Assembly (NCBI RefSeq): GCF_943913055.1
Contig: NZ_CALTWS010000165.1
Coordinates: 1-6,115 of the forward strand
Direction: 5' to 3'
From: an uncultured Brevundimonas sp.
Lineage (GTDB): Bacteria > Pseudomonadota > Alphaproteobacteria > Caulobacterales > Caulobacteraceae
DNA: 6,115 bases
Shown piece after piece: positions 1-6,115 of this stretch; the stretch's first letter is position 1; each line of letters begins with the position of its first letter. The notes under the pieces are model-generated. The model was not told the DNA's origin. It searched no databases and saw only the letters and a list, made by a program, of their open reading frames with translations. A program made the position numbers and the translations under genes.

Positions 1-45
1 TTCTGGTCTAGGGTAGTGGATCGCTGCAGGACCGGAAGACCTTTC

Positions 46-60
46 ATGAGCCGACTATGA
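46..60 (+). promoter_or_regulatory. Candidate four-codon leader ORF overlapping the start of the fused membrane protein gene
   Basis: An ATG at 46 opens a four-codon ORF (MSRL) whose TGA at 58-60 overlaps the ATG at 57 as ATGA. The only Shine-Dalgarno-like run upstream, GGAAG at 34-38, is 7 bases from ATG 46 but 18 bases from ATG 57. Ribosomes could therefore load at 46 and re-initiate at 57 by translational coupling. This is inferred from spacing alone and could easily be chance. Confidence 0.2.
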
Positions 61-2369
61 CTGAGACGACCCTCGGCCCGCAGATGGAAGTCACCGCCCC
101 GCGTCCGTCCGCGGACCGTCTGACCCCTCTGCTGTTCGCCTTGGCCATCTTCACCTCGGCCGCCCTGGTGTTCGGGGTCCAGCCCATGGTGACCAAGCTG
201 GTCCTGCCCATGCTGGGCGGATCGCCGTCGGTGTGGAACACCGCGATGGTCTTCTTCCAGACGGCCCTGCTGGCCGGGTATGGCTATGCCCATGTGTTGC
301 AGCGGATCGGCTCGATCAAGCTGCAGGTCGGGCTGCACCTGGTCCTGCTGGTCGTAGCGGCGCTGTTCCTGCCACTCCGGATCAGTGGCTGGCTGGGTGA
401 TCCGGATCCTGCAGCCCCGATCGGCTGGCTGCTCGTTACCCTTACCCTGTCGGTCGGTGTGCCATTTGCAGTGCTGTCGGCAACCGCGCCACTGCTGCAA
501 GCCTGGTACGCCAGGGTGCGTGCGGGACAGGCCGATGGTCAGAACCCCTATGTCCTGTATGCCGCGTCGAACCTGGGCAGTTTTCTGGCCCTGTTATCCT
601 ATCCGGTTCTCATCGAGCCGCTGGCGACCCTGTCGGGCCAACGTCTGGGCTGGAGCATTGGCTACGGCCTGTTCGTCCTGATGGTCCTGGCCCTGGCTGC
701 TGTGGTCTGGACCCGTCGGCCGATCCGATCGCACGAGCCTGCGCCGCAGACGAAAAGCGCGCCGATACCGTGGGGCGAGAAGGTCAGGTTCGTCCTGCTG
801 GCGGCAGCGCCCTCCAGCCTGATGCTCGGCGTGACCGCGCACCTTTCTACGGATGTGGCCTCGGCCCCCTTCCTGTGGGTCATTCCCCTGGCGCTGTATC
901 TTCTGACGTTCGTCATCGCATTTCAGGCGCGGCCCTGGATTCCGCTGCCGGTCACCCTGGTGCTGTCGGCTGCGCTGGGGGCGATGTGCGCCGTCGTGGT
1001 GGCGTTCCGCTCGATCGAATGGACCCTGGCCTTTGCGGTCAGCCTGCTGGCCTTCTTCTTCCTGACGCTGATGTGCCACCAGCTTATGGCCGCGCGGCGC
1101 CCGCCGCCTGACCGGCTGACGGAGTTCTACCTGCTGATGTCGCTGGGTGGCGTGGTCGGTGGAGCCTTTACCGCGCTGGTTGCCCCGCTGCTGTTCGACA
1201 TGGTCTGGGAATATCCGCTGGTGCTGGTGCTGGTCGGTCTTTTCCGACCCTGGGGCAAGGGCGGGCTGACGTCCGCCCAGACGATGGCCGTGATCCTCGC
1301 GGTCGTCTCCGCCGCCGCTCCTGTCCTCGTATCGATCGCGCTGAATGCGGACGACTATGCCCGCACCATATTCTACGCCAAGTCGCCATTGATGATGCCG
1401 CAGCTGACGATTTTGCTGCTGCTTCCCGCCGTGATCTGCGCGTTCCTGCTCAGGGACAGGGGTCTGGTCTTCACCGGCCTCGTCCTGTTGATGACCCTGT
1501 CGGCCCAGTGGGTCGGACGGGGCCACGACACCAGCTTTTCCGATCGCAGCTTCTTCGGCGTGGTCCGCATCGCCAATGTCCCTGACGATCGGCTGGGCGG
1601 CGACGTCCATGTCCTGACGCATGGAACCACCTATCACGGGGCCCAGTCGCGCAATCCGCTCTTCGCCTGCGAACCCCGAATGTACTACGCCCGGACGACA
1701 CCGATCGGGCAGTCGGCGATGATCGTCGGGCGGCGCGGACCCGCCAACATCGGCGTCGTCGGCCTGGGGACGGGGGCGATGGCGGCCTACAAACGGGCCG
1801 AGGACCGGATGACCTTCTTCGAGATCGATCCGATGGTGGATCGCCTGGCAAGGGATCCAGACTGGTTCACCTACATCTCGGGCTGCGCCCAGGGACCGGT
1901 GCGGACCGTCCTGGGCGATGCGCGACTGACGCTGGCGAAAGAGCCTGCCGGCAGCTATGACCTTCTGGTGATCGACGCCTTCTCCTCGGACGCCGTGCCG
2001 ACGCATCTGCTGACGGTGGAAGCCATCGAGGGCTATCTGACACAGGTGAAGCGTGACGGCGTGGTGGTCCTGCACCTGTCGAACCGCAACCTGGACATCA
2101 CCATGCCCGCCATTGCCGCAGCCCAGGCGCTGGGACGGCCCAAGCTGCATCAGATCACCTATCAAGGCCCTGACACGCCCGATCTTGCCGAGGCCTCGAC
2201 CGAGGTGCTGATCCTGTCGCCGACCGAGCAGGGATTGGCCGATTTCCGCATCGATCCGCGCTGGATCGATCCCGCGGATACGGATGTCGCGGCCTGGACA
2301 GACGACTATGTGAACCTGTTCGGAGCCATGCGTCGCCGCTACCAGTCCGCCGCCGCGCCGGATGCCTAG
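57..2369 (+). CDS. Fused MFS-like membrane protein / spermidine synthase-like protein
   Basis: This 770-residue protein has two parts. Residues about 22-486 are strongly hydrophobic, with roughly 12-15 predicted membrane segments (for example 22-45, 60-81, 122-150, 165-189, 243-263, 323-345, 356-380, 449-467), resembling a transporter fold. Residues about 500-750 are a cytosolic spermidine-synthase-like Rossmann domain. It has the HGTTYHG motif at 522-528, the SAM-binding glycine loop VGLGTG at 568-573, acidic E589 and D591 after the next strand, GDAR at 620-623, and DAFSSDAVP at 640-648. NCBI-style annotation calls such proteins fused MFS/spermidine synthase; their substrate is generally not established. 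The usual DSSDP-type catalytic motif of aminopropyltransferases is altered here, so real spermidine synthesis is doubtful. ATG 57 is the first in-frame ATG after the in-frame TAG at 9-11; M10 (base 84) is an alternative start. The gene converges on ispDF with a 4-base overlap. The family call is firm; the function is unknown. Confidence 0.92.
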   Translation: MTETTLGPQMEVTAPRPSADRLTPLLFALAIFTSAALVFGVQPMVTKLVLPMLGGSPSVWNTAMVFFQTALLAGYGYAHVLQRIGSIKLQVGLHLVLLVVAALFLPLRISGWLGDPDPAAPIGWLLVTLTLSVGVPFAVLSATAPLLQAWYARVRAGQADGQNPYVLYAASNLGSFLALLSYPVLIEPLATLSGQRLGWSIGYGLFVLMVLALAAVVWTRRPIRSHEPAPQTKSAPIPWGEKVRFVLLAAAPSSLMLGVTAHLSTDVASAPFLWVIPLALYLLTFVIAFQARPWIPLPVTLVLSAALGAMCAVVVAFRSIEWTLAFAVSLLAFFFLTLMCHQLMAARRPPPDRLTEFYLLMSLGGVVGGAFTALVAPLLFDMVWEYPLVLVLVGLFRPWGKGGLTSAQTMAVILAVVSAAAPVLVSIALNADDYARTIFYAKSPLMMPQLTILLLLPAVICAFLLRDRGLVFTGLVLLMTLSAQWVGRGHDTSFSDRSFFGVVRIANVPDDRLGGDVHVLTHGTTYHGAQSRNPLFACEPRMYYARTTPIGQSAMIVGRRGPANIGVVGLGTGAMAAYKRAEDRMTFFEIDPMVDRLARDPDWFTYISGCAQGPVRTVLGDARLTLAKEPAGSYDLLVIDAFSSDAVPTHLLTVEAIEGYLTQVKRDGVVVLHLSNRNLDITMPAIAAAQALGRPKLHQITYQGPDTPDLAEASTEVLILSPTEQGLADFRIDPRWIDPADTDVAAWTDDYVNLFGAMRRRYQSAAAPDA

Positions 2370-2379
2370 GCGCGGGCGG
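2350..2379. terminator. Weak hairpin across the convergent stop codons, possible bidirectional terminator
   Basis: The segment 2353-2359 (CCGCGCC) pairs with 2369-2375 (GGCGCGG). Three more pairs follow (2350-2352 with 2377-2379) if base 2376 bulges out. The loop, 2360-2368, holds most of the shared CTAG stop sequence. Neither strand has a T-run after the stem, so this is not a classical intrinsic terminator, and in DNA this G+C-rich a stem of this size can arise by chance. It is listed because no other terminator candidate lies between these two convergent genes. Confidence 0.22.
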
Positions 2380-3523
2380 GCAGTTCGATAGTCGCCAGGG
2401 CTTGAGCCGCCAAACCTTCGCCGCGTCCGGTAAAGCCCATGGCCTCAGTCGTAGTCGCCTTGACGCTGACGGCATCCAGCGGAAGCGCCAGGAGTTCGGC
2501 CAGTCGTTCGCACATGGCCTGACGATGCGGCTTCACCTTGGGCCGTTCGCAGATCAGGGTGACGTCGACATTGACCAGTCGTCCGCCCCGCGCGGTCAGG
2601 CGCTCGACCGCATGGATCAGGAACAGGTCGGACGACGCGCCCTTCCATTGCGGATCGGTCGGAGGAAAGTGATCGCCGATGTCGCCGTCGCCCATGGCCC
2701 CCAGGATGGCGTCAGTCAGGGCGTGCAGTCCTGCGTCCGCGTCGGAATGGCCGATCAGGGTCTGGTCGTGTGCGATCTCCACGCCGCACAGCCAGACGCT
2801 GTCACCTGGTCCCCAGCGATGGGCGTCGAAACCCTGACCGACGCGGATCTGACGGGGGATGTAGGCTTCGGCCATGGCGAAATCCTCTGGATAGGTGAGC
2901 TTCATCAGGCGGCTATCGCCCGCAACGATCCGGACCCGGCCGCCCGTGCGCTGAACAACGGTGGCCTCGTCGGTAGCGACTTTGTCGGTAGGCCATACGG
3001 CATAGGCCGAGGTGATGGTGGAATATCGGAAGGCCTGCGGCGTCTGGGCACGCCACAGTCCGTCGCGTGCGACCTCGCCGGCGACCAGATCGTCGGTTCC
3101 ACGACGCAGGCTGTCGGCGACGGGCAGGGCAGGCAGGGCCCCATCGGCACCATTCAAGGCGGCCAATACACGAGCCACAACCGCGCGATCCAGTAAGGGA
3201 CGGGCCGCATCATGGATCAGCACGGGGCGTTCGGCCGGCCCGCCCAGCGCCGTCAGACCGTTTTGCACGGAATCAGCCCGCGTCGCGCCGCCGATTGCGA
3301 GACACCAGCCGGTCAGGCCAGAGAGAGCCGCATGCGCTTCCGCCTCGTCATCGCGTGCCACGACCACGACCACGTCTTCCGCTCCGGCCTCAAGCAGGGC
3401 CGCTACAGACCAGCGGATGACCGGCTGCCCCCCCAGATCACGCCACTGCTTGGCCCCGCCGGCACGGCTGCCAGAGCCGGCGGCCACGACGATGGCGGCA
3501 AAGGCGGGGAGGGGGGATGTCAT
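2366..3523 (-). CDS. ispDF: Bifunctional IspD/IspF: MEP cytidylyltransferase / MEcPP synthase
   Basis: A single 385-residue cytosolic enzyme carrying two non-consecutive steps of the MEP isoprenoid pathway. The IspD half (about 1-224) makes CDP-methylerythritol from MEP and CTP. It shows the nucleotide-binding loop AAGSGSR at 14-20 followed by K25 in AKQW, GGATRADSVQNGL at 78-90, HDAARP at 104-109, and K208 in LMKLTYPED. The IspF half (about 226-385) cyclises CDP-ME 2-phosphate to MEcPP. Its metal ligands are D233 and H235 (GFDAH) and H267 (LHAL), with H259 in GHSDAD, GDIGDHFPPTD at 280-290, and KATTTE followed by GFTGRGEG at 355-370. Every key residue I looked for is present except the proline of the common PKQ motif, here alanine 24. 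The fusion is well known in alphaproteobacteria. IspE, which acts between the two steps, is not in this window. ATG 3523 is preceded by AGAAGG with a 5-base spacer. Confidence 0.97.
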   Translation of the reverse strand: MTSPLPAFAAIVVAAGSGSRAGGAKQWRDLGGQPVIRWSVAALLEAGAEDVVVVVARDDEAEAHAALSGLTGWCLAIGGATRADSVQNGLTALGGPAERPVLIHDAARPLLDRAVVARVLAALNGADGALPALPVADSLRRGTDDLVAGEVARDGLWRAQTPQAFRYSTITSAYAVWPTDKVATDEATVVQRTGGRVRIVAGDSRLMKLTYPEDFAMAEAYIPRQIRVGQGFDAHRWGPGDSVWLCGVEIAHDQTLIGHSDADAGLHALTDAILGAMGDGDIGDHFPPTDPQWKGASSDLFLIHAVERLTARGGRLVNVDVTLICERPKVKPHRQAMCERLAELLALPLDAVSVKATTTEAMGFTGRGEGLAAQALATIELPARA

Positions 3524-3528
3524 CCCGG

Positions 3529-3534
3529 CCTTCT
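3529..3534 (-). promoter_or_regulatory. Ribosome binding site of ispDF
   Basis: On the minus strand AGAAGG sits 5 bases before the ATG at 3523-3521. This is a good Shine-Dalgarno match at normal spacing and supports that start. Confidence 0.55.
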
Positions 3535-3551
3535 AATCGCCGCGCTCATGC

Positions 3552-3580
3552 TTGACGAGGGGGGCTGACCGCGCAGTAAG
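3552..3580 (+). promoter_or_regulatory. Weak promoter candidate upstream of dus
   Basis: TTGACGA at 3552-3558 matches the TTGACGS -35 consensus described for the Caulobacter housekeeping sigma factor. The best downstream -10-like sequence, GCAGTAAG at 3573-3580 after a 14-base spacer, fits the GCTANAWC consensus at only about five of eight positions. Transcription would then start almost at the dus ATG (3588), leaving little or no leader. The -35 match is good, the -10 poor; the real promoter may lie inside ispDF. Confidence 0.25.
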
Positions 3581-3583
3581 GGG
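3578..3583 (+). promoter_or_regulatory. Ribosome binding site that decides the dus start
   Basis: AAGGGG lies 4 bases before ATG 3588. It favours that start over the in-frame TTG at 3552, which would add 12 residues with no resemblance to Dus proteins. Confidence 0.5.
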
Positions 3584-3587
3584 CCTC

Positions 3588-4640
3588 ATGGCCACAGGCA
3601 TACAGATCGGCGACGTGTGGGTGCCCGGACGGGTGCTGACCGCGCCCATGACCGGGATCACGGACCTGCCGTTTCGCGTCCTGGTCTCACGGCTGGGCGC
3701 GGCCTACGTCGCGACTGAGATGGTGGCGGCGGCCGAACTGGCGCAGGCCCGGCCTGATGTGGTGCGGCGTGCGGCGGTCGGCGACGGCCTTCCCCTGACC
3801 GTGATCCAGCTGGTCGGACGCGATCCTGAGGCGATGGCCCAGGGCGCGCGCATGGCCGAACAGGCCGGTGCCGACATCATCGACCTGAACTTCGGCTGTC
3901 CGGCCAAGGAGGTCACCGGCTCGGCCTGTGGCTCCGCCCTGATGCGGACACCCGATCTGGCCGCGCAGCTGATGCAGGCGGCGGTGCAGGCCACGTCGCG
4001 GCCCGTGACCGTCAAGATGCGGCTGGGCTGGGACGACGCCAGCCGCAACGCGCCCGACATCGCGCGCCGCGCTGAAGACCTGGGCGTCAAGGCCATTACC
4101 GTTCATGGACGCACCCGCCAGCAGTTCTACACCGGCCGAGCGGACTGGCGGGCCGTGGGCGAGGTCAAGGCTGCGGTGGGCCTGCCGGTTATCGTCAACG
4201 GCGACATTCTGACCGCCAACGATGCACGCGAGGCGCTGAGGCAATCCGGCGCGGACGCCCTGATGCTGGGCCGCGGCGTGTACGGGCGGCCCTGGCTTGC
4301 GGCGCATCTGGAGCGGGCGCTGGCGGACGGCACCGTCCTGATCGAGCCGGATCGCGACGAACGCACCGCCATCGTCATCGAGCATCTGCGGGCCTCTGTC
4401 GCCTTTTACGGCCTGCCGCTGGGTCTCAAGATGTTCCGCAAGCACCTGGGCTGGTACGTCGAGCAAGCCCCATGGCCCGCCGACCCGCTGGAGCGCCGCG
4501 CGGCCAAGGCGCGGCTCTGTCGCCTGGAGCACCCTGACGACGTCGAGCAGGCGATTACACAGCTGTGGTCCAAGGTGACGCTTTCCAGTCACTCGGCTGT
4601 TGATCTAGCGCCACAGTTGGTAGACGCTGGAGGCTCATGA
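3588..4640 (+). CDS. dusB: tRNA-dihydrouridine synthase, DusB/NifR3 type
   Basis: A 350-residue flavoenzyme of the Dus family, which uses FMN and NADPH to reduce specific uridines in tRNA to dihydrouridine. The N-terminal TIM barrel shows LTAPMTGITDLPFR at 17-30 (FMN contact strand), QLVGRDP at 74-80, and DLNFGCPAKEV at 99-109 with the expected catalytic Cys104. GSALM follows at 115-119, then KMRLGWD at 143-149, HGRTRQQFYTGRADW at 173-187, VIVNGDI at 201-207, and the phosphate-binding GADALMLGRGVYGRPW at 221-236. The C-terminal part (about 245-330) fits the helical tRNA-binding domain. Starting at ATG 3588 makes the N-terminus (MATGIQIGDVWVPGRVL) align with DusB; an in-frame TTG at 3552 exists but is less likely. 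The family name NifR3 reflects its place ahead of nitrogen-regulation genes, and here its TGA overlaps the ntrY ATG. Assignment to DusB rather than another Dus class rests on motif style and neighbourhood. Confidence 0.94.
   Translation: MATGIQIGDVWVPGRVLTAPMTGITDLPFRVLVSRLGAAYVATEMVAAAELAQARPDVVRRAAVGDGLPLTVIQLVGRDPEAMAQGARMAEQAGADIIDLNFGCPAKEVTGSACGSALMRTPDLAAQLMQAAVQATSRPVTVKMRLGWDDASRNAPDIARRAEDLGVKAITVHGRTRQQFYTGRADWRAVGEVKAAVGLPVIVNGDILTANDAREALRQSGADALMLGRGVYGRPWLAAHLERALADGTVLIEPDRDERTAIVIEHLRASVAFYGLPLGLKMFRKHLGWYVEQAPWPADPLERRAAKARLCRLEHPDDVEQAITQLWSKVTLSSHSAVDLAPQLVDAGGS
4629..4633 (+). promoter_or_regulatory. Ribosome binding site of ntrY inside the end of dus
   Basis: GGAGG lies 3 bases before ATG 4637, within the last codons of dus. 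With the ATGA stop/start overlap at 4637-4640 it indicates translationally coupled expression of dus and ntrY from one mRNA. Confidence 0.6.
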
Positions 4641-6115
4641 CGGATACGCCCACCGCGACCCATCCCGATCAGACGCCCTCGCCGAGCGGTGCGGGGCGCT
4701 GGTTTTCCGGCTGGTCCGAAGAGCGTCGCCGCAATCTGTTCCTGATCACCTTCGGTTTGTCGTTCCTGATAACGGCGGCTGCCATCTGGCTGGTTGCCGA
4801 GGCTCCAGGCACCAGTGGCGACGGCGCGCGCGATCTGGCGAGCCGGGCAGTCCTCTGGATCCTGTCGGTCAATCTGATTTTGATCCTTGCCCTGGCGGTC
4901 GTCGTGGGTCGACGCGCGATTGGCTTGTTCCATCGGCGCAGCGATGCCGGTGCCCGTTTGCACCTCCGGTTCGTAGCCTTGTTTTCTCTAGTCGCGCTGG
5001 TGCCTTCGATCCTGATCGCCCTGGTGTTCGGCCTGCTGGTCAACCGCGGCGTGGACCAGTGGTTCAGCCAGAACGTTCAGTCAGCGGTTCAGAATGGAGC
5101 GGTCATCGGCCGTGCCTACACCGACGACGTCGCCAATGAGATGGACGGCGACATCCTGGTGGTCGCCGAGCAGCTAAACAGCGTGCGCCCCCTGTTCGAC
5201 AACAGGGTGCAGTTTTCCGATGCCCTGACACAGGTCGGTCAATTGTTCGGCTATCCCGCGGTCTACATTCTCGGCGCGGACGGCCAGGTTTTGGCCAGTG
5301 GCGAGACGCCGGGAGCCCCGCCCTATGTCGCTCCCTCCATGGAGGCGCTGGAAGAAGCATCGCTGCAAGGGGCGGCCCCGGCGCAAGAGGTAACCGAAGG
5401 CCCTGACGCGGTTCGCTCCGTCATGACCTTGCCGGCCTACGGTGACGCTTTTCTTTACATGGTGCGGCCCTTGAAGCCGGGCCTGCTGGCCCAGATGCGC
5501 AACAGCGAGGAATCGATCCTGGCCTATCGGGAGGCCCAGGCCAGTCGCGAGCGCATCCAGGCCTCCTTCGCCCTCAGCTATATCGAAACCGCCCTTCTTG
5601 TTCTTGTTGGCGCGGTGTGGCTCGGCATGTCGGCGGCCAGTTCGATCTCCGGCCCCATCGGACGCCTGGTCGAGGCGGCGGACAAGGTTGCTGGCGGCGA
5701 TCTGACGGCGCGTGTGGACGGCAACGACGGCCCCGGCGAAATCCGCACCCTGTCAGCCTCCTTCAACCGCATGACCGACGACCTGGCCGCTCAGCAATCA
5801 GCCCTGCGCGCGGCCAGCGAGGAGGCCACGGGTCGCAGCCGGTTCATCGAGACCGTGCTGTCCGGCGTCTCGGCGGGCGTGATCGGACTGGACCGCCTGC
5901 GTCGGGTCTCGGCCATCAACGACAGCGCCATCGAACTTCTTGCTATCCGCGAGGCCGAAATCATCGGTCGACCGCTGGGAGAGGTGTCGCCGGAGCTCAG
6001 CGAACTGGCCGCTCGAGCCGAGGCCCATATCGAGGAAGAGATCGATGTGACGCTGGAGGGTCTCACCCTCCAGCGTCACATCGCTCTCTTCCTCGATATG
6101 GGCCTCGGCTCGAGC
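4637..6115 (+). CDS. ntrY: NtrY-type nitrogen regulation sensor histidine kinase, partial (C-terminus missing)
   Basis: An open frame of 493 codons running off the right edge without a stop. NtrY is an inner-membrane sensor that phosphorylates the response regulator NtrX; in alphaproteobacteria the pair is tied to nitrogen metabolism, redox state and envelope control. Visible parts are membrane helices at about 34-54, 71-93 and 113-135, then an extracytoplasmic sensor region at about 136-310. A fourth helix spans about 313-335, a HAMP linker about 335-388 (SGPIGRLVEAADKVAGGDL, then EIRTLSASFNRM), and the start of a PAS domain about 400-475 (FIETVLSGVSAGVIGLD, then INDSAIELL). The segment RLHLRFVALFSLVALVPS at 107-124 is typical of NtrY. 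Family members are usually over 700 residues, so the HisKA phospho-acceptor and HATPase domains are missing. Residues 476-493 are encoded by the loop and right arm of the terminal hairpin and are probably not real. ATG 4637 overlaps the dus stop by 4 bases and has GGAGG in front. Confidence 0.92.
   Translation, partial: MTDTPTATHPDQTPSPSGAGRWFSGWSEERRRNLFLITFGLSFLITAAAIWLVAEAPGTSGDGARDLASRAVLWILSVNLILILALAVVVGRRAIGLFHRRSDAGARLHLRFVALFSLVALVPSILIALVFGLLVNRGVDQWFSQNVQSAVQNGAVIGRAYTDDVANEMDGDILVVAEQLNSVRPLFDNRVQFSDALTQVGQLFGYPAVYILGADGQVLASGETPGAPPYVAPSMEALEEASLQGAAPAQEVTEGPDAVRSVMTLPAYGDAFLYMVRPLKPGLLAQMRNSEESILAYREAQASRERIQASFALSYIETALLVLVGAVWLGMSAASSISGPIGRLVEAADKVAGGDLTARVDGNDGPGEIRTLSASFNRMTDDLAAQQSALRAASEEATGRSRFIETVLSGVSAGVIGLDRLRRVSAINDSAIELLAIREAEIIGRPLGEVSPELSELAARAEAHIEEEIDVTLEGLTLQRHIALFLDMGLGSS
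6011..6115. repeat. Near-perfect inverted repeat at the window edge (51-base arms, 3-base loop)
   Basis: Bases 6011-6061 are the reverse complement of 6065-6115 around the loop CTC at 6062-6064, so paired positions sum to 12126. Fifty of 51 pairs match; the exception is T6042 opposite C6084. Each arm ends in the self-palindromic 8-mer GCTCGAGC (6011-6018 and 6108-6115), and the window stops exactly there. The left arm continues normal ntrY coding sequence, while the right arm reads as its reverse complement. A fold-back chimera or assembly error at a contig end is the most likely origin. Confidence 0.93.

Noticed and set aside
1216..1240. Short CTGGTG-rich repeat
   Set aside because: It encodes consecutive Leu and Val residues of a membrane helix; this is codon bias, not a DNA repeat element.
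594..2165. A 523-codon open frame antisense to the fused membrane protein gene
   Set aside because: Its translation is rich in Gln, His, Arg and Gly with no recognisable domain. Long antisense open frames are expected opposite a real gene in high-G+C DNA.
2402..3196. A 264-codon plus-strand open frame opposite ispDF
   Set aside because: It is the mirror of a gene whose IspD and IspF active-site residues are in place; the predicted protein resembles no family I recognise.
3552..3587. TTG at 3552 as the start of dus
   Set aside because: The extra 12 residues do not resemble Dus N-termini, and ATG 3588 has the better-placed ribosome binding site.
3687..4592. A 301-codon open frame antisense to dus
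   Set aside because: It lies wholly opposite a gene with clear Dus motifs, has low-complexity composition and shows no domain.
5798..6079. Minus-strand open frame whose N-terminus resembles the end of the plus-strand ntrY translation
   Set aside because: The likeness (MTLEGETLQRH against VTLEGLTLQRH) is a consequence of the palindrome, not of a duplicated protein domain.
6011..6115. Hairpin telomere, intrinsic terminator or recombination site
   Set aside because: The structure lies in the middle of a conserved coding domain, has no T-run, and stops exactly at the window edge. A chimera explains all of this more simply.

Overview
The window is high-G+C DNA (roughly two thirds G+C by eye) from an alphaproteobacterium, most likely a member of the Caulobacterales such as Brevundimonas. 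That placement rests on three things: a fused ispD-ispF gene, its position beside a DusB/NifR3-type tRNA-dihydrouridine synthase, and an alphaproteobacterial-style NtrY sensor kinase next door. The genus is an inference from gene order and protein style, not from a database match. It is a densely packed chromosomal region. There is no insertion sequence, tRNA, rRNA or CRISPR array, and no gene-free stretch longer than about 65 bases.

Layout, left to right. (1) 57-2369, plus strand: a 770-residue membrane protein. A polytopic MFS-like N-terminal half is fused to a C-terminal spermidine-synthase-like, SAM-binding domain. (2) 2366-3523, minus strand: ispDF, the bifunctional MEP-pathway enzyme. 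It converges on gene 1, and the two stop codons share one CTAG tetranucleotide, so no spacer separates them. (3) A 64-base divergent intergenic region carries both ribosome binding sites and a weak promoter candidate. (4) 3588-4640, plus strand: a dusB/nifR3-like tRNA-dihydrouridine synthase. (5) 4637 to the window edge, plus strand: ntrY, a transmembrane nitrogen-regulation histidine kinase, coupled to dus by an ATGA overlap. It is cut off before its kinase domains. Because it has no stop codon inside the window, a search for complete ORFs misses it.

Functionally these are housekeeping genes: isoprenoid precursor synthesis, tRNA modification and nitrogen or redox-related signalling, plus one membrane protein of unknown substrate. 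In many alphaproteobacteria nifR3 is followed by ntrB-ntrC and only then ntrY-ntrX. Here ntrY follows dus directly, so ntrBC is absent from its usual place.

The most striking non-gene structure is at the right edge. The last 105 bases (6011-6115) form an almost perfect hairpin: two 51-base arms with one mismatch and a 3-base loop, lying inside the ntrY reading frame. The best reading is a fold-back (inverted chimera) artefact at a contig end rather than biology. The last 18 codons of ntrY should therefore not be trusted. I found no convincing undescribed system in this window.
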